Source: JAJFJD01 sp965228425 (GTDB lineage: Bacteria > Pseudomonadota > Alphaproteobacteria > UBA8366). From it: a stretch of DNA of 64,000 nt. The stretch lies in the NCBI GenBank assembly GCA_965228425.1, contig OZ245815.1, positions 1,178,001-1,242,000 on the forward strand, given 5' to 3'. A program made the translations under genes and the position numbers. The notes under the pieces are model-generated. The model was given only the letters and a program-made list of their open reading frames with translations, was not told the DNA's origin and made no database searches. Position 1 is the first letter of the stretch. Each line of letters starts with the position of its first letter. Shown here in pieces: positions 26,738 to 35,660 of this stretch.

Positions 26738-26763
26738 CCCCGTCTCTCCCGGGAGAGGCGGGG
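26738..26763 (+). terminator. GC-rich hairpin after porin/lipoprotein unit 1
   Basis: CCCCGTCTCTCCC pairs with GGGAGAGGCGGGG (13 positions, one G-T), immediately after the lipoprotein gene. It is followed by TCGCTTCTGTT, a poor T-run, so it may be a weak terminator or a 3'-end stabiliser. Confidence 0.6.
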
Positions 26764-27063
26764 TCGCTTCTGTTAAATGTCTGTTTTAATACAATAAAAT
26801 CACTACCATCGGTGGCTGGAATTATCCGGGGAAACCGATCGATAGCCGGTTCACCATCACTCCTGTCGATGGTTAGCTAACTGCATCTGAATCCGCTGTG
26901 CCGACGAGGGCTTTCCGGGCTCGCTGCCCAATGCCGAAATTCACAGAAATTCAGCGTCTTAGGCGGCCTTTCAGTTTGTCGCAATTGTGCAACAGGGATT
27001 TCCACACATTGGACAATCGGATGTTTTTAATTGGACAAACCGATTGATGACTCACTACTTTCA
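26764..27063. other. Intergenic region between the two porin units
   Basis: Three hundred bases without a credible gene on either strand. It contains the probable promoter of porin 2, including the stretch ATGTTTTTAATTGGA shared with the region before porin 1. Most of it is unlike the spacer before porin 1, so the duplication boundary lies near 27020-27064. Confidence 0.5.
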
Positions 27064-27181
27064 TTCAGCGAACTGAGACGTTTCCTGTGGTTTGCGACGC
27101 AGTGTGGCAATTGCGACGGATTGGCAGGGCGGTTCAAGTTGTTTTTGGGGAGTTTGCAAGTTTATCAGTGTGGAGGTTTTC
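27064..27181 (+). promoter_or_regulatory. Conserved leader of porin copy 2
   Basis: Near-identical to 25199-25317. The shared block runs from TTCAGCGAACTGAGACG to the GGAGG ribosome binding site. The differences seen are an A for G in the GCGRCGG stretch and a small change in the TTGTTT..GGGG run. Confidence 0.6.
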
Positions 27182-28378
27182 ATGACCAAGTTAAACAAAG
27201 CGTTGATGGCGACAACCGCCATTGCCTTTGCGTCTGGTCTGGCTCTTCCGGCATCCGCTCAGGATCCGTCGAAAGCGCCAGGCGTCGTTAAGAGCGGCAC
27301 CAAAGTAAAGACTAGGCTGTACGGGCAAATCACCCGTCAGTTCGGTTTCGTCAATGACGGCGAATCCACGACCTTCAAGCAAGGTCCGAACGGCAACACC
27401 TCGACCCGTATGGGTATCGACGGCCGCGGCAAGGTGACGAAGGACGTAAGTCTTCGGACTCGCCTTGAATTCGCCATCAACACCGGCAACAGCACGGGTG
27501 GCCCGCAGTTCGAGAACCAGCCGGGTGGGAATGACTTCGACATTCGTCATCTGGACTTGATCCTCAGCCACAAGAAGGCTGGCGCGATCTGGATCGGTCG
27601 TGGCGACACGGCGACGAACGGCACGTCGGAAGTCAACTTGGCGCCGGGCATGAGCACCGGTCGTCTGGGTGGATCCATCCATCACGCCATCAGCGAATTC
27701 CGCCTGATGGGTGATGACGATAGTGTCGAGCCGCAATCGATTGGCACCGTTGATCGCTTCTTCAGCAACTTCGACGGCGCGGGCCGGCAGAATCGTATCC
27801 GTTACGACTCGCCGTCCTTCTTCGGCTTCAAGGCGTCGGCCAGCCTCATCGACAAGCACAACTTCGATGCGGCCCTGCGCTACAGCGGCAAGGTCGCCGG
27901 CACGGCCATCAAGGCTGCAGTCGGTTATTGTAACACCCAGGGCGCGGAATCGTCCGGTGACGGCTCGTGTCACGGCAATGGCGGCACCATCCGCGGTCAA
28001 TCGACGGTTAACGGTTCGATCTCGGTGAAGACGCCGATCGGCATTGGCGCGACTTTCTCGGGTGCCAAGCAGTGGCAGAATACGTCTCCGACGACGGTGA
28101 CCGAAGGCGATCCGTACAACATTCAGCCTTCGATCTGGTACACCACGAAGGTGACTGAAGTCGGCGCCACGACTGCCGAATACGCCTTCCAGTACTGCAA
28201 GCATTGCGGATTGCTGGACGACAAGGGTATCGGCCATGCCGTGACCGTCGTACAGAAAGTCGATAGCGTCGGTGGTGACTACTTCGCCACGTTCCGTTTG
28301 GTCGATGTCGAAACGGCCACGAACGACGACATCGAGAATCTGTGGTATATCGGCGCTGGCTTCCGCCAACGCTTCTAG
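27182..28378 (+). CDS. Outer-membrane porin, copy 2
   Basis: 398 residues, same length as copy 1 and very similar throughout, with an identical signal peptide. Differences cluster in short surface-loop-like positions (GTKVKTRLYG for GDKIKLRLYG, FRLMGDDDSVEPQSIGT for FRVMDEDDSIEPQQVGT, NIQPSIW for NINPSIW). The same four Cys are conserved (YCNTQGAESSGDGSCHG and YCKHCG). It ends FRQRF. Start ATG has GGAGG six bases upstream. The second lipoprotein gene follows and a strong terminator closes the unit. Confidence 0.93.
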   Translation: MTKLNKALMATTAIAFASGLALPASAQDPSKAPGVVKSGTKVKTRLYGQITRQFGFVNDGESTTFKQGPNGNTSTRMGIDGRGKVTKDVSLRTRLEFAINTGNSTGGPQFENQPGGNDFDIRHLDLILSHKKAGAIWIGRGDTATNGTSEVNLAPGMSTGRLGGSIHHAISEFRLMGDDDSVEPQSIGTVDRFFSNFDGAGRQNRIRYDSPSFFGFKASASLIDKHNFDAALRYSGKVAGTAIKAAVGYCNTQGAESSGDGSCHGNGGTIRGQSTVNGSISVKTPIGIGATFSGAKQWQNTSPTTVTEGDPYNIQPSIWYTTKVTEVGATTAEYAFQYCKHCGLLDDKGIGHAVTVVQKVDSVGGDYFATFRLVDVETATNDDIENLWYIGAGFRQRF

Positions 28379-28396
28379 GGATTGCGTGCTGACTTG

Positions 28397-28579
28397 ATGC
28401 GGATTGCCCGTACCTTGTTAATCGCTTCCATCGCTCTGGCCCCGCCGTTCGCGCTCGGCGCGTGCGGTTGGGTCAAGGGCGATAAGGACGTGGATACGTC
28501 CGAACCGGAAGGCGAGATTGGCAAAGGGCCGGGTCTCCTGACCGGGAAACGCGGCGGCATCATCATCTTTCAGCGATAG
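28397..28579 (+). CDS. Small lipoprotein downstream of porin 2
   Basis: 60 residues, paralogue of the gene at 26533. MRIARTLLIASIALAPPFA precedes the lipobox LGAC; the mature part reads CGWVKGDKDVDTSEPEGEI and ends GLLTGKRGGIIIFQR. The variable part is only the few residues after DVDTS. Start at the ATG at 28397, 18 nt after the porin stop, exactly as in copy 1. Function unknown. Confidence 0.75.
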   Translation: MRIARTLLIASIALAPPFALGACGWVKGDKDVDTSEPEGEIGKGPGLLTGKRGGIIIFQR

Positions 28580-28594
28580 CAGTATCCGATTAGA

Positions 28595-28633
28595 CCGCCG
28601 GTTCGGGCCATTCCCGAACCGGCGGTTTTTTTT
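28595..28633 (+). terminator. Strong rho-independent terminator after porin unit 2
   Basis: A perfect 13-bp stem CCGCCGGTTCGGG / CCCGAACCGGCGG with a five-base loop (CCATT) is followed directly by eight T residues. It ends the duplicated porin locus. The 150 bases between it and the convergent membrane protein gene show no gene. Confidence 0.95.
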
Positions 28634-28783
28634 GCCTGAATTTTGGCGACCGGCCGGCGCGTGAACGGTCCCATCGTTGGTTGCGCCATGGACCGGCCCC
28701 GTTAGGGTGATACATCCAGCGGCGTGTTCCGGCGGCGGTCCGGTTTCTTTATGCGGTATAAAATGGTCTGCGGCGCGGTTGCG

Positions 28784-30868
28784 TCAATTGCCTTCCCGCC
28801 GCCACGCAAGGGCTGCGGTTGCCAACACCAGAAACAGGATCAGCAGACCCGGGAGTGCGGGGGTCCGGCGCACGTCGGTGACGAGATAGTCCTCATTCGC
28901 AACCAGGCCGATCCAATCCCGGCCCGCGGTGCGGCGCTCGGAGGCAACTCGGCGAATGGCCGGGGTTCCGTCCCGCAGCCAATTGACCGACCCTTTGGTC
29001 GCCGCCGCGATTGGACGTAGGATCGACTCGGTTGCCCGAACGTCGGCCAACTCCAGCGGGTTTAGCGTCCCGGCCGCGGCCATCGCGATGAGGTCGCCGT
29101 TCCCGACGGAATACAGCCCGGTCTGCGATACCGGAACAATCGCGCCATATCGGCCGGCGCCGCGCTTGGTCAGGACGATCGTGCCTACCGTTCCATCCGG
29201 ATTGGTGATCTTCGCCTCCGGCGATATCGGGTCGACGCTGCGGCGCTCGATATCGAGTTTCCCGTCACGGACGCTGGCGCGCAGGGCGTCTTCCTCGAGT
29301 TCCGGTTCTTTCATCAACCAGTGGGCCAGCCGGCGCAGAAGCTCGGCCTGTGGACCGCCGCCCTCGAACCCGCGCGCCCATAGCCAGATATGATCGCTGG
29401 TCACCTGTGCCACGCGTCCTTCGCCGACCCGGTCCAGGATCAGCAGCGGCGATGCGTTGGCGCCCCGCATCAACGTGTGCCCGCGATTGGCCACCACCTC
29501 GATTTGGCGGAACCACCGGCCCCATTGCGGTTTTCCTTCGGCATGCTGCTCCGGGCCGGCGGGCAGGGCGGCGGTCACGGGATGGCTCAGACCGGTCTCG
29601 GTGACCTGGGGGCGATACCCACGGGTCACGACGCCGCCGGTCGGTTCACCGGGCAGCGCCTTGCGAAGCGCGCTCCGATAGATGCTGAACGGACTCGCGA
29701 AGGTCGGGCCGGCGGCCGACAGCAGGGCGCCGCCGCCCTCGATGTAATCGACGATGTTTTGCAGATAGACCGGTGGAAGGACTCCGCGCCGGCGGTAGCG
29801 GTCGAAGATGACAAGGTCGAATTCCTGCAGCTTCACTTCGAACAACTCGCGGGTCGGGAAAGAAATCAGCGAGAGCTCGTTGATCGGCGTGCCGTCCTGT
29901 TTTTCCGGCGGCCGCAGAATCGTGAAATGGACGAGATCGACCGATGGGTCGGACTTCAGCAAATTGCGCCAGGTTCGCTCGCCGGCATGCGGTTCACCGG
30001 ACACCAACAACACTCGCAGCCGGTCGCGCACGCCGTTGACCGACAGCACCGCCCGGTTGTTGGCCAGCGTCAACTCTCCGGCGATTCCCGCGACCGAGAG
30101 CTCGAAAACCGTCGGGCCGCCATGGTCGAGGGTGAAGGTCAGCGTGTGGTCCGTGCCGACGGGCACGGTGCGCGTCTCCTCATCGCCGCCGTCCCGGCGA
30201 ATCGTGAGGGCCGTGTCGGTTGTCGTTTCGGCACGGCCATGGTCCTCGACGCGCACCGTCATGGTGATTTCCTTGCCGACGATGCCATAAGACGGCGCAC
30301 GGCTGACGATCAACCGGCGGTCGGTCTCGTTCCGGTCGCCTGCGATCAACACATGCATCGGCGCCGGCAAGCCCGTGACGTCGGATGCGTCCGGGACATC
30401 GTGCACCTGTCCGTCGGTCAGGAGGATCGACCCTGCCAACCGCCGCGCGGGCACGTCGCGAATCGCACGCCGCAGGGGCCCGATCAACCGGCTGCCGTTT
30501 GCGCCATCCGATACGTTTTCGTGCTTCACGCGGACGACCCGGAGATCCAGCGTGGCTGACATTTTCTCTAAGGTGCCGATGATTTCCGTCGCGCTCTTCT
30601 GGATCGCTTCGTTCCGTTGGGCGACGGCGACACTCGGCGTCTCATCGACCATAACGACGGCGACGTCCTTCAAAGGCTCGCGGTCTTCCTCCACCAGCGC
30701 CGGGTTCATCAGGGCGAGCAGAAGGACGGAGATACCGATGGCGCGCAGACCCGATCCGCGGGCGCGGGCCGCAAACCCGAGCCACATCGCCAAGACCCCG
30801 AGCACGATCGCCGCGATCAAGACCGGCATCGGCAGAAGCGGCGCGAAATCGAGGGTGGTCCAACTCAT
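28784..30868 (-). CDS. Large membrane protein of the MoxR/BatA-DUF4159 operon
   Basis: 694 residues. Two N-terminal membrane segments (PVLIAAIVLGVLAMWLGFAA and IGISVLLLALMNP) and one at the C-terminus (LLILFLVLATAALAW) enclose a large, probably periplasmic region. It contains a von Willebrand-like start DVAVVMVDETPSVAVA whose metal site reads DxTxS instead of DxSxS, and a later glutamine-amidotransferase-like segment (LVIFDRYRRRGVLPPVYLQNI, YIEGGGALLSAAGPTF). Proteins of this kind regularly end the MoxR-DUF58-BatA/DUF4159 operon in alphaproteobacteria. The function is unknown; an envelope-stress or chaperone role is inferred from MoxR partners. It starts 3 nt after the preceding gene's stop. 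Confidence 0.8.
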   Translation of the reverse strand: MSWTTLDFAPLLPMPVLIAAIVLGVLAMWLGFAARARGSGLRAIGISVLLLALMNPALVEEDREPLKDVAVVMVDETPSVAVAQRNEAIQKSATEIIGTLEKMSATLDLRVVRVKHENVSDGANGSRLIGPLRRAIRDVPARRLAGSILLTDGQVHDVPDASDVTGLPAPMHVLIAGDRNETDRRLIVSRAPSYGIVGKEITMTVRVEDHGRAETTTDTALTIRRDGGDEETRTVPVGTDHTLTFTLDHGGPTVFELSVAGIAGELTLANNRAVLSVNGVRDRLRVLLVSGEPHAGERTWRNLLKSDPSVDLVHFTILRPPEKQDGTPINELSLISFPTRELFEVKLQEFDLVIFDRYRRRGVLPPVYLQNIVDYIEGGGALLSAAGPTFASPFSIYRSALRKALPGEPTGGVVTRGYRPQVTETGLSHPVTAALPAGPEQHAEGKPQWGRWFRQIEVVANRGHTLMRGANASPLLILDRVGEGRVAQVTSDHIWLWARGFEGGGPQAELLRRLAHWLMKEPELEEDALRASVRDGKLDIERRSVDPISPEAKITNPDGTVGTIVLTKRGAGRYGAIVPVSQTGLYSVGNGDLIAMAAAGTLNPLELADVRATESILRPIAAATKGSVNWLRDGTPAIRRVASERRTAGRDWIGLVANEDYLVTDVRRTPALPGLLILFLVLATAALAWRREGN

Positions 30869-30871
30869 CGT

Positions 30872-33634
30872 TTATTGCCCCAGCCGTTCGAGGATCGCCG
30901 GCACATGCACCTGGTCCGACTTGTAGTTTCCGGTCAGCGTGTACATCACGAGATTCACGCCGAAGCGATAGGCCATCTCGCGCTGCCGTTCACCGCCCGG
31001 AACGACGGGGAACATCGGCCGCCCGCCTTCGTCGACCGCCCAGGCCGCGGCCCAATCGTGACCGCCGGTGATGACGCGCGAAACACCGTCATTGGTCCGC
31101 GAGTCGCCCCGCTCCACCCAAACCTGCCCGCCGGTCCATCGGCCGGGGAAGGCCTGCATTAGGTAAAAGGCTTTCGTCAGTACGTGACCGGGCGGGATCG
31201 GCTCGATCGGCGGCAGGTTCAGGCCGCGTGTGAGGCGCCGCAACGACTGCAGCAACGGGCTCGTCGCGCCGGACGATAGATTGCGGTCGCGGGTATCGAT
31301 AAGAATGGTGCCGCCGGTTTCCATGAACCGGTTGAGCTTGCCGATGGTTTCCTCGGGCAATGCGCGCTGGTCCGCGGTGATCGGCCAATACACCAACGAG
31401 AAGAACGCCAGCTCGTCCGTGTCCAGATTTACGCCGATCGGTGCGCCGGTTTCCACGGCCGTCCGCTGGTTCAAAATATTGCTCAATCCGGTCAGTCCCG
31501 CGCGACTTACGGAATCCACGTCACCCGCACCGGTGATGACATAGGCCAATCGGGTCGCCTGACTGGCCTCGAGGGCGAATCTGTCGGCGATGGATGATTG
31601 CTGCGCCGATAGATCGCTCGGCAAAGCGATCAAGATCAAGAACGCCGCTGCGCCCAATGTCGCGCTGCGCACCGATGCCGGCCGCAGTTTCCGGGCGAGC
31701 AGCGCATCCATCAGCAGTCCGCGCAGTGCCAACGTGGCGATGACGTCGGCCAGGAACAGCAGCAGCGCCAACAACAGGAGCCATGGCTTCACATCGGTTT
31801 CGTCGGACTCCGCATACGGCTCAACGCTGACCCCGGCCGGCAGGGACCCCATCGCGGAAAGCTCGGTCACGCGGGGCCCGAGATTTAGGGCGCGGCGCGT
31901 ATCCCCGATTCCATAATAGCCGGGCGGGTGCTGCGGGCCGATTTCGGCGTCGGCGAAGCCCGAGGCGGTAATCGCGGTTGCCGACGGTCCCGGCTTTGCG
32001 GCGCGCCCGAACCCGTTCAACGTTTCGATCGGCGGCAAGGGGCGGTCGCCGGTGGTATCCGCCGTGACGCCGCGGCTGACGGCGATAACCCGGCGCAGCA
32101 TATCCACGAACAAGCCGGAAAGCGGCAGGTTCGTCCAATTCGTGTTGGCGGTGGTGTGGATCAGGACGATCCGGCCCTTGCCGCGCCGTTCGGTGGTGAC
32201 CAATGGAGTTCCATCGGTCAGCCGGGCCCATGTCTTATCCGTCAGATCGAGCGACGGCTCGGCCAGAACCTGCCTGGAAATTGTCACGTCCTTCGGGATA
32301 TTGAGGCCGGAAAACGGGCTTTCACTGGAAAACGCGGCAAGCCGGGCTGGTTTGCTCCACAGCAATGCGCCGCCGAGTGCGCGGCCGCCGCGCCGAAGGC
32401 GTACGGGTGTCAGGTCGTCCGTATCGTCGCGGGCGATGCGCGGTCCGGCAAAGCGGAGCAGCAGCCCGCCTTGCTCGACCCAGTCGGTCAGGGTGCCGCG
32501 GTCCGCCGGGTTGATCGGGACTTCGTCGGGCACGATGATCACGGCGCGCCCGGCCCGCACCAGCGTCGGGATATCCCCGTAACGAACGTCGCTGAAGGGA
32601 CGTAAGGCCCGGTCCAGATAGAAACTCTCGGACAGCAACGAAGGATCGCTATCCAACGGCTTTTCCGAGATCAGTCCAACCGGCCGGCGGCGCCAACGCT
32701 CGTCCAGCAGCACCACGGTACCGGCGCTTGCCTCACCGTCCAGGTCGAGCCGCGCCACCTCGTTGCGCACTTCATTCGGGAAGTCGAACGTGGCGGTCGC
32801 TGTTAGCGCATCCGCCTCGAATACCGCGCCGCTTGTGCCGAGGATACGGCCGTCCTCGGCGAGTGCGCGGATCTTGGCGGTCGCCACCGTGCCCGCCGTG
32901 GCGCGCCGCACGATCGCGGACAGGCCAGCCCCGGTTTCGTCCGCGGGAAGGACAAGGCGGGGCAGGTCGATATCATTGTCGCGCAGGACGCGAACTGAGC
33001 CGTAGTCGCTCAATGTCTCAATAAATTCGGCCGAATCGGCATGTTCCAGGCCATCGCTCAGCCAGAGGACGGTTGCATTGCCGGTGCTCTTCAGTTTTTC
33101 GAGGGCCGCCGCCGCCGCGCGGCGGTCGCTCGGCCATGGCTTCGGCCGAAGGGCATCGACGCGGCCGCGGGCGTCGTCCGGCTTGAGGACGCCCGACACC
33201 AGCGCCGCGCGGGCGTCCCCGGTCGGCGCCGTGGTCAGGATAATGACGCCGCGATCTTCCCGTTTGGCCTGGGTGATCACCTGTCGCATGGTTGCCTGCC
33301 GGTCGCTCCAGTTCGCCGCCGCGGCCCAGCCGTCGTCGACCGCGATCAGCACGGGGCCGCTGCCGGTCAGTTGTGCGTTCGGGTTCAGCAAGGGATGCGC
33401 GAGACCCAGGATCAAGAGGGTCACGGCGGCGAGCCGCAGCAGGATCAGCCACCATGGGGAACTCGCCGGCGTTTTTTCCGGACTTTCAAGGCCGAACAGC
33501 AGCCGGATCGCGGGAAAGCGGACATTGCGCGGCGCCGGGGGCGTGACCCGCAGCAGCCACCAAAGCAGCGGCAGCAAGATCAGGGCTGACAGGATCCAGG
33601 GCGATGCGAAGGCGAGGGGGCCAAGTTCGAGCAT
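30872..33634 (-). CDS. BatA-like N-terminal and DUF4159 domain membrane protein
   Basis: 920 residues. The N-terminus (GPLAFASPWILSALILLPLLWWLLR, NVRFPAIRLLFGLE) is the aerotolerance-regulator BatA N-terminal domain with two membrane segments. A degenerate VWA-like region follows (VLIAVDDGWAAAANW, lacking the DxSxS metal motif). Near residue 660 there is another membrane stretch, and after about 700 comes DUF4159 (RLAYVITGAGDVDSVSRAGLTGL, FFSLVYWPI, GGTILIDTRD). Its start lies 3 nt after the DUF58 gene stop. Family function is not established; the operon context points to MoxR-dependent envelope protein handling. Confidence 0.88.
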   Translation of the reverse strand: MLELGPLAFASPWILSALILLPLLWWLLRVTPPAPRNVRFPAIRLLFGLESPEKTPASSPWWLILLRLAAVTLLILGLAHPLLNPNAQLTGSGPVLIAVDDGWAAAANWSDRQATMRQVITQAKREDRGVIILTTAPTGDARAALVSGVLKPDDARGRVDALRPKPWPSDRRAAAAALEKLKSTGNATVLWLSDGLEHADSAEFIETLSDYGSVRVLRDNDIDLPRLVLPADETGAGLSAIVRRATAGTVATAKIRALAEDGRILGTSGAVFEADALTATATFDFPNEVRNEVARLDLDGEASAGTVVLLDERWRRRPVGLISEKPLDSDPSLLSESFYLDRALRPFSDVRYGDIPTLVRAGRAVIIVPDEVPINPADRGTLTDWVEQGGLLLRFAGPRIARDDTDDLTPVRLRRGGRALGGALLWSKPARLAAFSSESPFSGLNIPKDVTISRQVLAEPSLDLTDKTWARLTDGTPLVTTERRGKGRIVLIHTTANTNWTNLPLSGLFVDMLRRVIAVSRGVTADTTGDRPLPPIETLNGFGRAAKPGPSATAITASGFADAEIGPQHPPGYYGIGDTRRALNLGPRVTELSAMGSLPAGVSVEPYAESDETDVKPWLLLLALLLFLADVIATLALRGLLMDALLARKLRPASVRSATLGAAAFLILIALPSDLSAQQSSIADRFALEASQATRLAYVITGAGDVDSVSRAGLTGLSNILNQRTAVETGAPIGVNLDTDELAFFSLVYWPITADQRALPEETIGKLNRFMETGGTILIDTRDRNLSSGATSPLLQSLRRLTRGLNLPPIEPIPPGHVLTKAFYLMQAFPGRWTGGQVWVERGDSRTNDGVSRVITGGHDWAAAWAVDEGGRPMFPVVPGGERQREMAYRFGVNLVMYTLTGNYKSDQVHVPAILERLGQ

Positions 33635-33637
33635 CTC

Positions 33638-34570
33638 TTATGTCCCCGCTTCCGGCGCCATCGCCGTATACAGATGCAATAGCGCGGATTCGGGCGACGC
33701 ATCGGTCCGGTGCGTTGTGAAATGCCAACCGATGCGGCCGGCAATGCTCTCCAGGCCCGCTTGATGGTCTTCGAGCCGGCCGTGATAGGCGTTCCGGACC
33801 GCTTCGACCCGGCTCAGCAGCGTATCGTCCTCGCCTTCGAACCCGCTGAACTTGATCCGCCCCTTGAAGGGAAGCTGCACTTCCGCAGGGTCCAGGACTT
33901 GCATCATCACGCCGCGCACGCCCCGGTCGGCCAGCCGCATCGCCACGGACTGGATTTCCGGCAGCGGGACCAGGAAGTCGCTCAACAACACGACATGCCC
34001 GTAGCGCGGCAACGGATCGCCCGGGGGTAGATTATGTGGCGTCTTTTCAGGCGTTTGGGCAGGGTCTGACGCTGCGGCGCTCTCCCGGATGATGGGATCG
34101 AGCACGGTCGCGGTGAGCCGATTGAAGGCCGCACGCCCCGTCGAGGGCGGGTGCTCGGTGCCTAACAGTGCAAAACGCTCGCCGCCGCGCATCAGCAGGG
34201 CGGCAAGCGCCAGCAGCAGCAGGTCGGCGCGTTCCCGCTTGGTGCCCAGGTCCTGCGATGACGTGTAGTCCATCGACGGCGACGTGTCGCGCCAGAGCCA
34301 GACGCTTTGGGCCGCTTCCCATTCGGTTTCCCGCACGAAGATGTGACGCGACTTGGCGGATTGCCGCCAGTCGATCGCGCTGGTTTCGTCGCCCGGCTCG
34401 TAGCGGCGGAATTGCCAGAAGGTTTCGCCCTGCCCGACGCGGCGGCGGCCGTGCACGCCTTGCGCCACGGTCGTCGCAACGCGCTCCGCGGCGACCAGCA
34501 GCGCCGGGAACCGTGACGCGAGCTGCTCGGCCCGTTGTTGCCGTTTGAGGGTCGGATTACCGCCGTCCAT
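33638..34570 (-). CDS. DUF58 domain protein
   Basis: 310 residues, no signal peptide or membrane segment seen. It has the DUF58 signature FWQFRRYEPGDETSAIDWRQSAKSRHIFVRE, then a VWA-like strand VWLWRDTSPSMDYTSS with an intact DxSxS metal motif. I set the start at ATG 34570, 20 nt after the moxR stop; the longer form starts at TTG 34609 inside moxR. DUF58 proteins are standard MoxR partners. Confidence 0.92.
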   Translation of the reverse strand: MDGGNPTLKRQQRAEQLASRFPALLVAAERVATTVAQGVHGRRRVGQGETFWQFRRYEPGDETSAIDWRQSAKSRHIFVRETEWEAAQSVWLWRDTSPSMDYTSSQDLGTKRERADLLLLALAALLMRGGERFALLGTEHPPSTGRAAFNRLTATVLDPIIRESAAASDPAQTPEKTPHNLPPGDPLPRYGHVVLLSDFLVPLPEIQSVAMRLADRGVRGVMMQVLDPAEVQLPFKGRIKFSGFEGEDDTLLSRVEAVRNAYHGRLEDHQAGLESIAGRIGWHFTTHRTDASPESALLHLYTAMAPEAGT

Positions 34571-34590
34571 ATCGCTGTTGCCGCCCCCCG

Positions 34591-35610
34591 TCAGGACAAC
34601 CGCTCGCAAAGGTGGCCGATGATCGAATCGATCGTTACGCCTTCGGCCCGTGCCGCAAAGTTGAGCGCCATGCGATGGCGCAGGACCGGCGAGGCGAGGG
34701 CAATGACGTCATCGACCGACGGCGACAGCCGGCCTTGCAGCAATACGCGGGCGCGGCAGGCCAGCATCAGTGCCTGACTGGCGCGCGGACCCGGACCCCA
34801 CGCGACGTGGCGCGCCACCGGATCCAGATCCGTGGTGTCGGGCCGTCCGGCTCGCACCATGGTGAGGATCGCTTCGACCACCTTCTCGCCGACCGGAATA
34901 CGCCGAACCAATTGCTGCGCCGCCATAAGCTGTTCCGCCGACAGGATCGCCGGCGGTTCCGATTCGCCGAGCCCGGTCGTGGCGAGCATCATGCTGCGCT
35001 CCGCATCCTCGTCCGGATAGCCCACCTCGACCTGGATCAGGAACCGGTCGAGCTGCGCTTCGGGCAGGGGATAGGTGCCTTCCTGTTCCAGCGGGTTCTG
35101 GGTCGCCAGCACATGGAATGGTTCGGGAAGGTCATGGTACTCACCCGCGATGGAGACGCGACGTTCCTGCATCGCCTGGAGCAGCGCCGACTGGGTGCGT
35201 GGGCTGGCCCGGTTGATTTCGTCGGCCATCAAGAGTTGGCAGAAGATCGGGCCCTTGATGAAACGGAAGGACCGTTGCCCGCTCTCGCCCTCTTCGAGGA
35301 CTTCCGACCCCAGGATATCCGCCGGCATCAAATCGGGTGTGAACTGGATGCGGCGATCATTCAGCCCCAGAACCTGACCCAGGGTCTCGACCAGCCGGGT
35401 CTTGGCCAGGCCAGGCACGCCGATCAGCAAGGCATGGCCCCCGGCCAGCAACGTAATCAGCGTTTCCTCGATCACGTGTTCCTGGCCGAAAATGACCTGG
35501 CCGATCGCTTTTCGCGTCTGAACCAGCGTTTCGCCGGTTGTTTCTATATCTCTGCTAAGCGTCTCGATTTCGGTCTTGGTATCCGCAGGGCTGGTATTTG
35601 CCGGGCTCAC
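34591..35610 (-). CDS. MoxR-family AAA+ ATPase
   Basis: 339 residues. Walker A GGHALLIGVPGLAKTRLVETL, Walker B LLMADEINRASPRTQSALLQAM and sensor segment FHVLATQNPLEQEGTYPLPEAQLDRF are diagnostic for MoxR/RavA-type AAA+ proteins, which act as chaperones with VWA-domain partners. Starts with GTG, supported by AGGAG six bases upstream. It leads a four-gene operon: MoxR, DUF58, BatA-DUF4159 and a membrane protein, with gaps of 3 to 20 nt. The DUF1285 gene is divergent. Confidence 0.95.
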   Translation of the reverse strand: MSPANTSPADTKTEIETLSRDIETTGETLVQTRKAIGQVIFGQEHVIEETLITLLAGGHALLIGVPGLAKTRLVETLGQVLGLNDRRIQFTPDLMPADILGSEVLEEGESGQRSFRFIKGPIFCQLLMADEINRASPRTQSALLQAMQERRVSIAGEYHDLPEPFHVLATQNPLEQEGTYPLPEAQLDRFLIQVEVGYPDEDAERSMMLATTGLGESEPPAILSAEQLMAAQQLVRRIPVGEKVVEAILTMVRAGRPDTTDLDPVARHVAWGPGPRASQALMLACRARVLLQGRLSPSVDDVIALASPVLRHRMALNFAARAEGVTIDSIIGHLCERLS

Positions 35611-35660
35611 GGCGTATCTCCTGTAATCGAGTATGATGAATGTGATGATATGATCCGGGG

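Noticed and set aside
25327..28369. Long 392-codon frames antisense to both porins
   Set aside because: Both are mirror frames of GC-rich porin codons, equal in length because the porins are duplicates. They have no family motif and no ribosome binding site.
28595..28633. Possible palindromic regulatory site
   Set aside because: The perfect stem followed directly by eight T is better explained as a rho-independent terminator.
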